A stretch of DNA of 64,000 nt from Siphonobacter sp. BAB-5405 (GTDB lineage Bacteria; Bacteroidota; Bacteroidia; Cytophagales; Spirosomataceae), in NCBI RefSeq assembly GCF_002872335.1, contig NZ_NJAG01000041.1, positions 1 through 64,000 of the forward strand, read 5' to 3'. The first letter of the stretch is position 1. Each line of letters starts with the position of its first letter. A program made the position numbers and the translations under genes. The notes under the pieces were generated by a model. That model was not told the DNA's origin. It was given only the letters and a program-made list of their open reading frames with translations, and ran no database searches. Positions 63,086 through 64,000 of this stretch are shown here, in pieces.

Positions 63086-64000
63086 CTAGAGACCGTCCTG
63101 CCAGCCGGGATTCTGCGTTAAGTTTTTATTGAGCAGTCGTTCCTGAATGGGGATGGGATAGAGGTAATCCCGGTTTTCATTAAACGATTTGGTCTGGTTG
63201 GAATTAATTAGTACCAGTCCTCCATTCTTACCCCCTTCCAGTACCACTTCCGAACCCAGTTTCAGGTACTGCGGTCCCTTTTCGGTGGGTTTGGTTCCTT
63301 CATAAATGACCACGTCGGTCGTACCGTTATTATCCAGATCATACTTACCCAGGCCCGGAAAATACATACCCTTGAATTGATCAGCTACCAGATGACCTTC
63401 TTTCCAACGCATCAGATCGTTCCAGCGGTAGGATTCCATCACTAACTCGATCCGGCGTTCCCGGCGAATTTCCAGAAGTACCCCACGGTTCGCTCCGCTT
63501 ACGTGGGTGTACTGAGCCGCTAGGTAAGGATCTACATCGGCGTTGGCTTTGGCCAGTTCCAGGGCGGGCATGGCGACGCGTTTGCGAATGAGCTGAATTG
63601 ATTTATCCAAATCACTCTGCGTCAAAGTACCCAGTTCCGCTTTCGCTTCGGCGTAATTGAGTAGCACTTCGGCGTACCGGAATACAGGCATGTCATTGAG
63701 CGATTTGTTGTACGAATCCTCGGTTTCGGCCGTCACAAATTTGGTCAGCTGATAGCCCGTTACGGTCGCTCCAAAGTCCGGTACGAGTTTGTTCGTATTG
63801 CCGATCCGGGTATAACCCGGCGTGCGGATGGTTTGTGCCAGACGGGGATCTCGGTTCTGAATCTCTTCGTAAAATGGTAGGGTGTTGTAATTGGGTCTAT
63901 CCGTAAACCGGCTGCCGTCTTTCATCAGGTAACTGTTCACGAGCCGTTTTTCCAGACCGGGTTTTCCGTACGAAGCCGTAATCGTGTAATAGTTGACATT
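63086..64000 (-). CDS. RagB/SusD family lipoprotein (partial, cut by the right edge)
   Basis: The frame is open from the window edge to the stop at 63086, so only the C-terminal 304 residues are present. These hold the SusD signature: VFRYAEVLLNYAEAKAELG followed by the TPR-like RRERRIELVMESYRWNDLMRWKEG and the usual closing PIPIQERLLNKNLTQNPGWQDGL. The N-terminal lipoprotein signal lies beyond the window, and its SusC should lie further upstream. The adjacent phosphoesterase may belong to the same locus. Confidence 0.93.
   Translation of the reverse strand, partial: NVNYYTITASYGKPGLEKRLVNSYLMKDGSRFTDRPNYNTLPFYEEIQNRDPRLAQTIRTPGYTRIGNTNKLVPDFGATVTGYQLTKFVTAETEDSYNKSLNDMPVFRYAEVLLNYAEAKAELGTLTQSDLDKSIQLIRKRVAMPALELAKANADVDPYLAAQYTHVSGANRGVLLEIRRERRIELVMESYRWNDLMRWKEGHLVADQFKGMYFPGLGKYDLDNNGTTDVVIYEGTKPTEKGPQYLKLGSEVVLEGGKNGGLVLINSNQTKSFNENRDYLYPIPIQERLLNKNLTQNPGWQDGL

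Overview
The window looks like a chromosomal segment of a Bacteroidota bacterium, most likely an environmental Cytophagales-type species. The evidence is three SusC/SusD loci (one cut by the right edge), several TAnnTTTG -7 boxes of the Bacteroidota sigma type, few Shine-Dalgarno sites, and large secreted hydrolases of the tricorn, M14, PL1, GH5 and GH16 types. Most of the sequence has about 50% GC. One island (about 15.3-17.6 kb) is clearly AT-rich. Genus is not determinable from the sequence alone.

Layout. 0-5 kb: the tail of a plus-strand gene, then a minus-strand SusC/SusD pair whose SusC is cut by one in-frame TAA. 5-10.5 kb: an SDR dehydrogenase, a membrane/SRPBCC-like protein, a Y1 (IS200/RAYT-like) transposase beside palindromic repeats, an initiator tRNA-Met, a pectate-lyase-like lipoprotein, and a small membrane gene frameshifted at a run of ten T. 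11-15.2 kb: a YdeP-type molybdoenzyme with its FdhD, then a cupin. 15.3-17.6 kb: the AT-rich island with a nucleotidyltransferase, a 3-TM protein and a small TIR protein. 17.6-29.5 kb: tricorn-like protease, PPOX-fold flavoprotein, AI-2E exporter, GH13 glucosidase, aldo/keto reductase, AraC regulator, SMP-30 lactonase and a DoxX-like protein.

29.5-40.2 kb is a beta-glucan utilization locus on the minus strand: SusC, SusD, a GH16 laminarinase lipoprotein, a GH5 enzyme with a CBM6-like tail, and a sensor/LuxR-HTH regulator just upstream. 40.5-43.1 kb: a periplasmic protein, a ThuA-like protein and a YhcG-type PDDEXK nuclease. 43.1-51.2 kb holds a tightly overlapping operon. It encodes an FAD oxidoreductase, a methyltransferase, a type III polyketide synthase, a FabZ-like dehydratase, a ketosynthase, an ACP and a phosphopantetheinyl transferase, followed by a two-gene molybdenum hydroxylase. 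The first three match in type the srsA/B/C phenolic-lipid genes of Streptomyces; the next four could build a dedicated ACP-bound starter chain. 51.8-64 kb: LLM flavin oxidoreductase, MarR regulator, aldo/keto reductase, M14 peptidase, sialate-O-acetylesterase-like enzyme, GAF histidine kinase, Tat-exported phosphoesterase and a truncated SusD.

The best candidates for something undescribed are the PKS operon, the AT-rich TIR/3-TM/nucleotidyltransferase island, and at least four families of palindromic intergenic repeats. No CRISPR array, rRNA operon, prophage or replication origin was seen.
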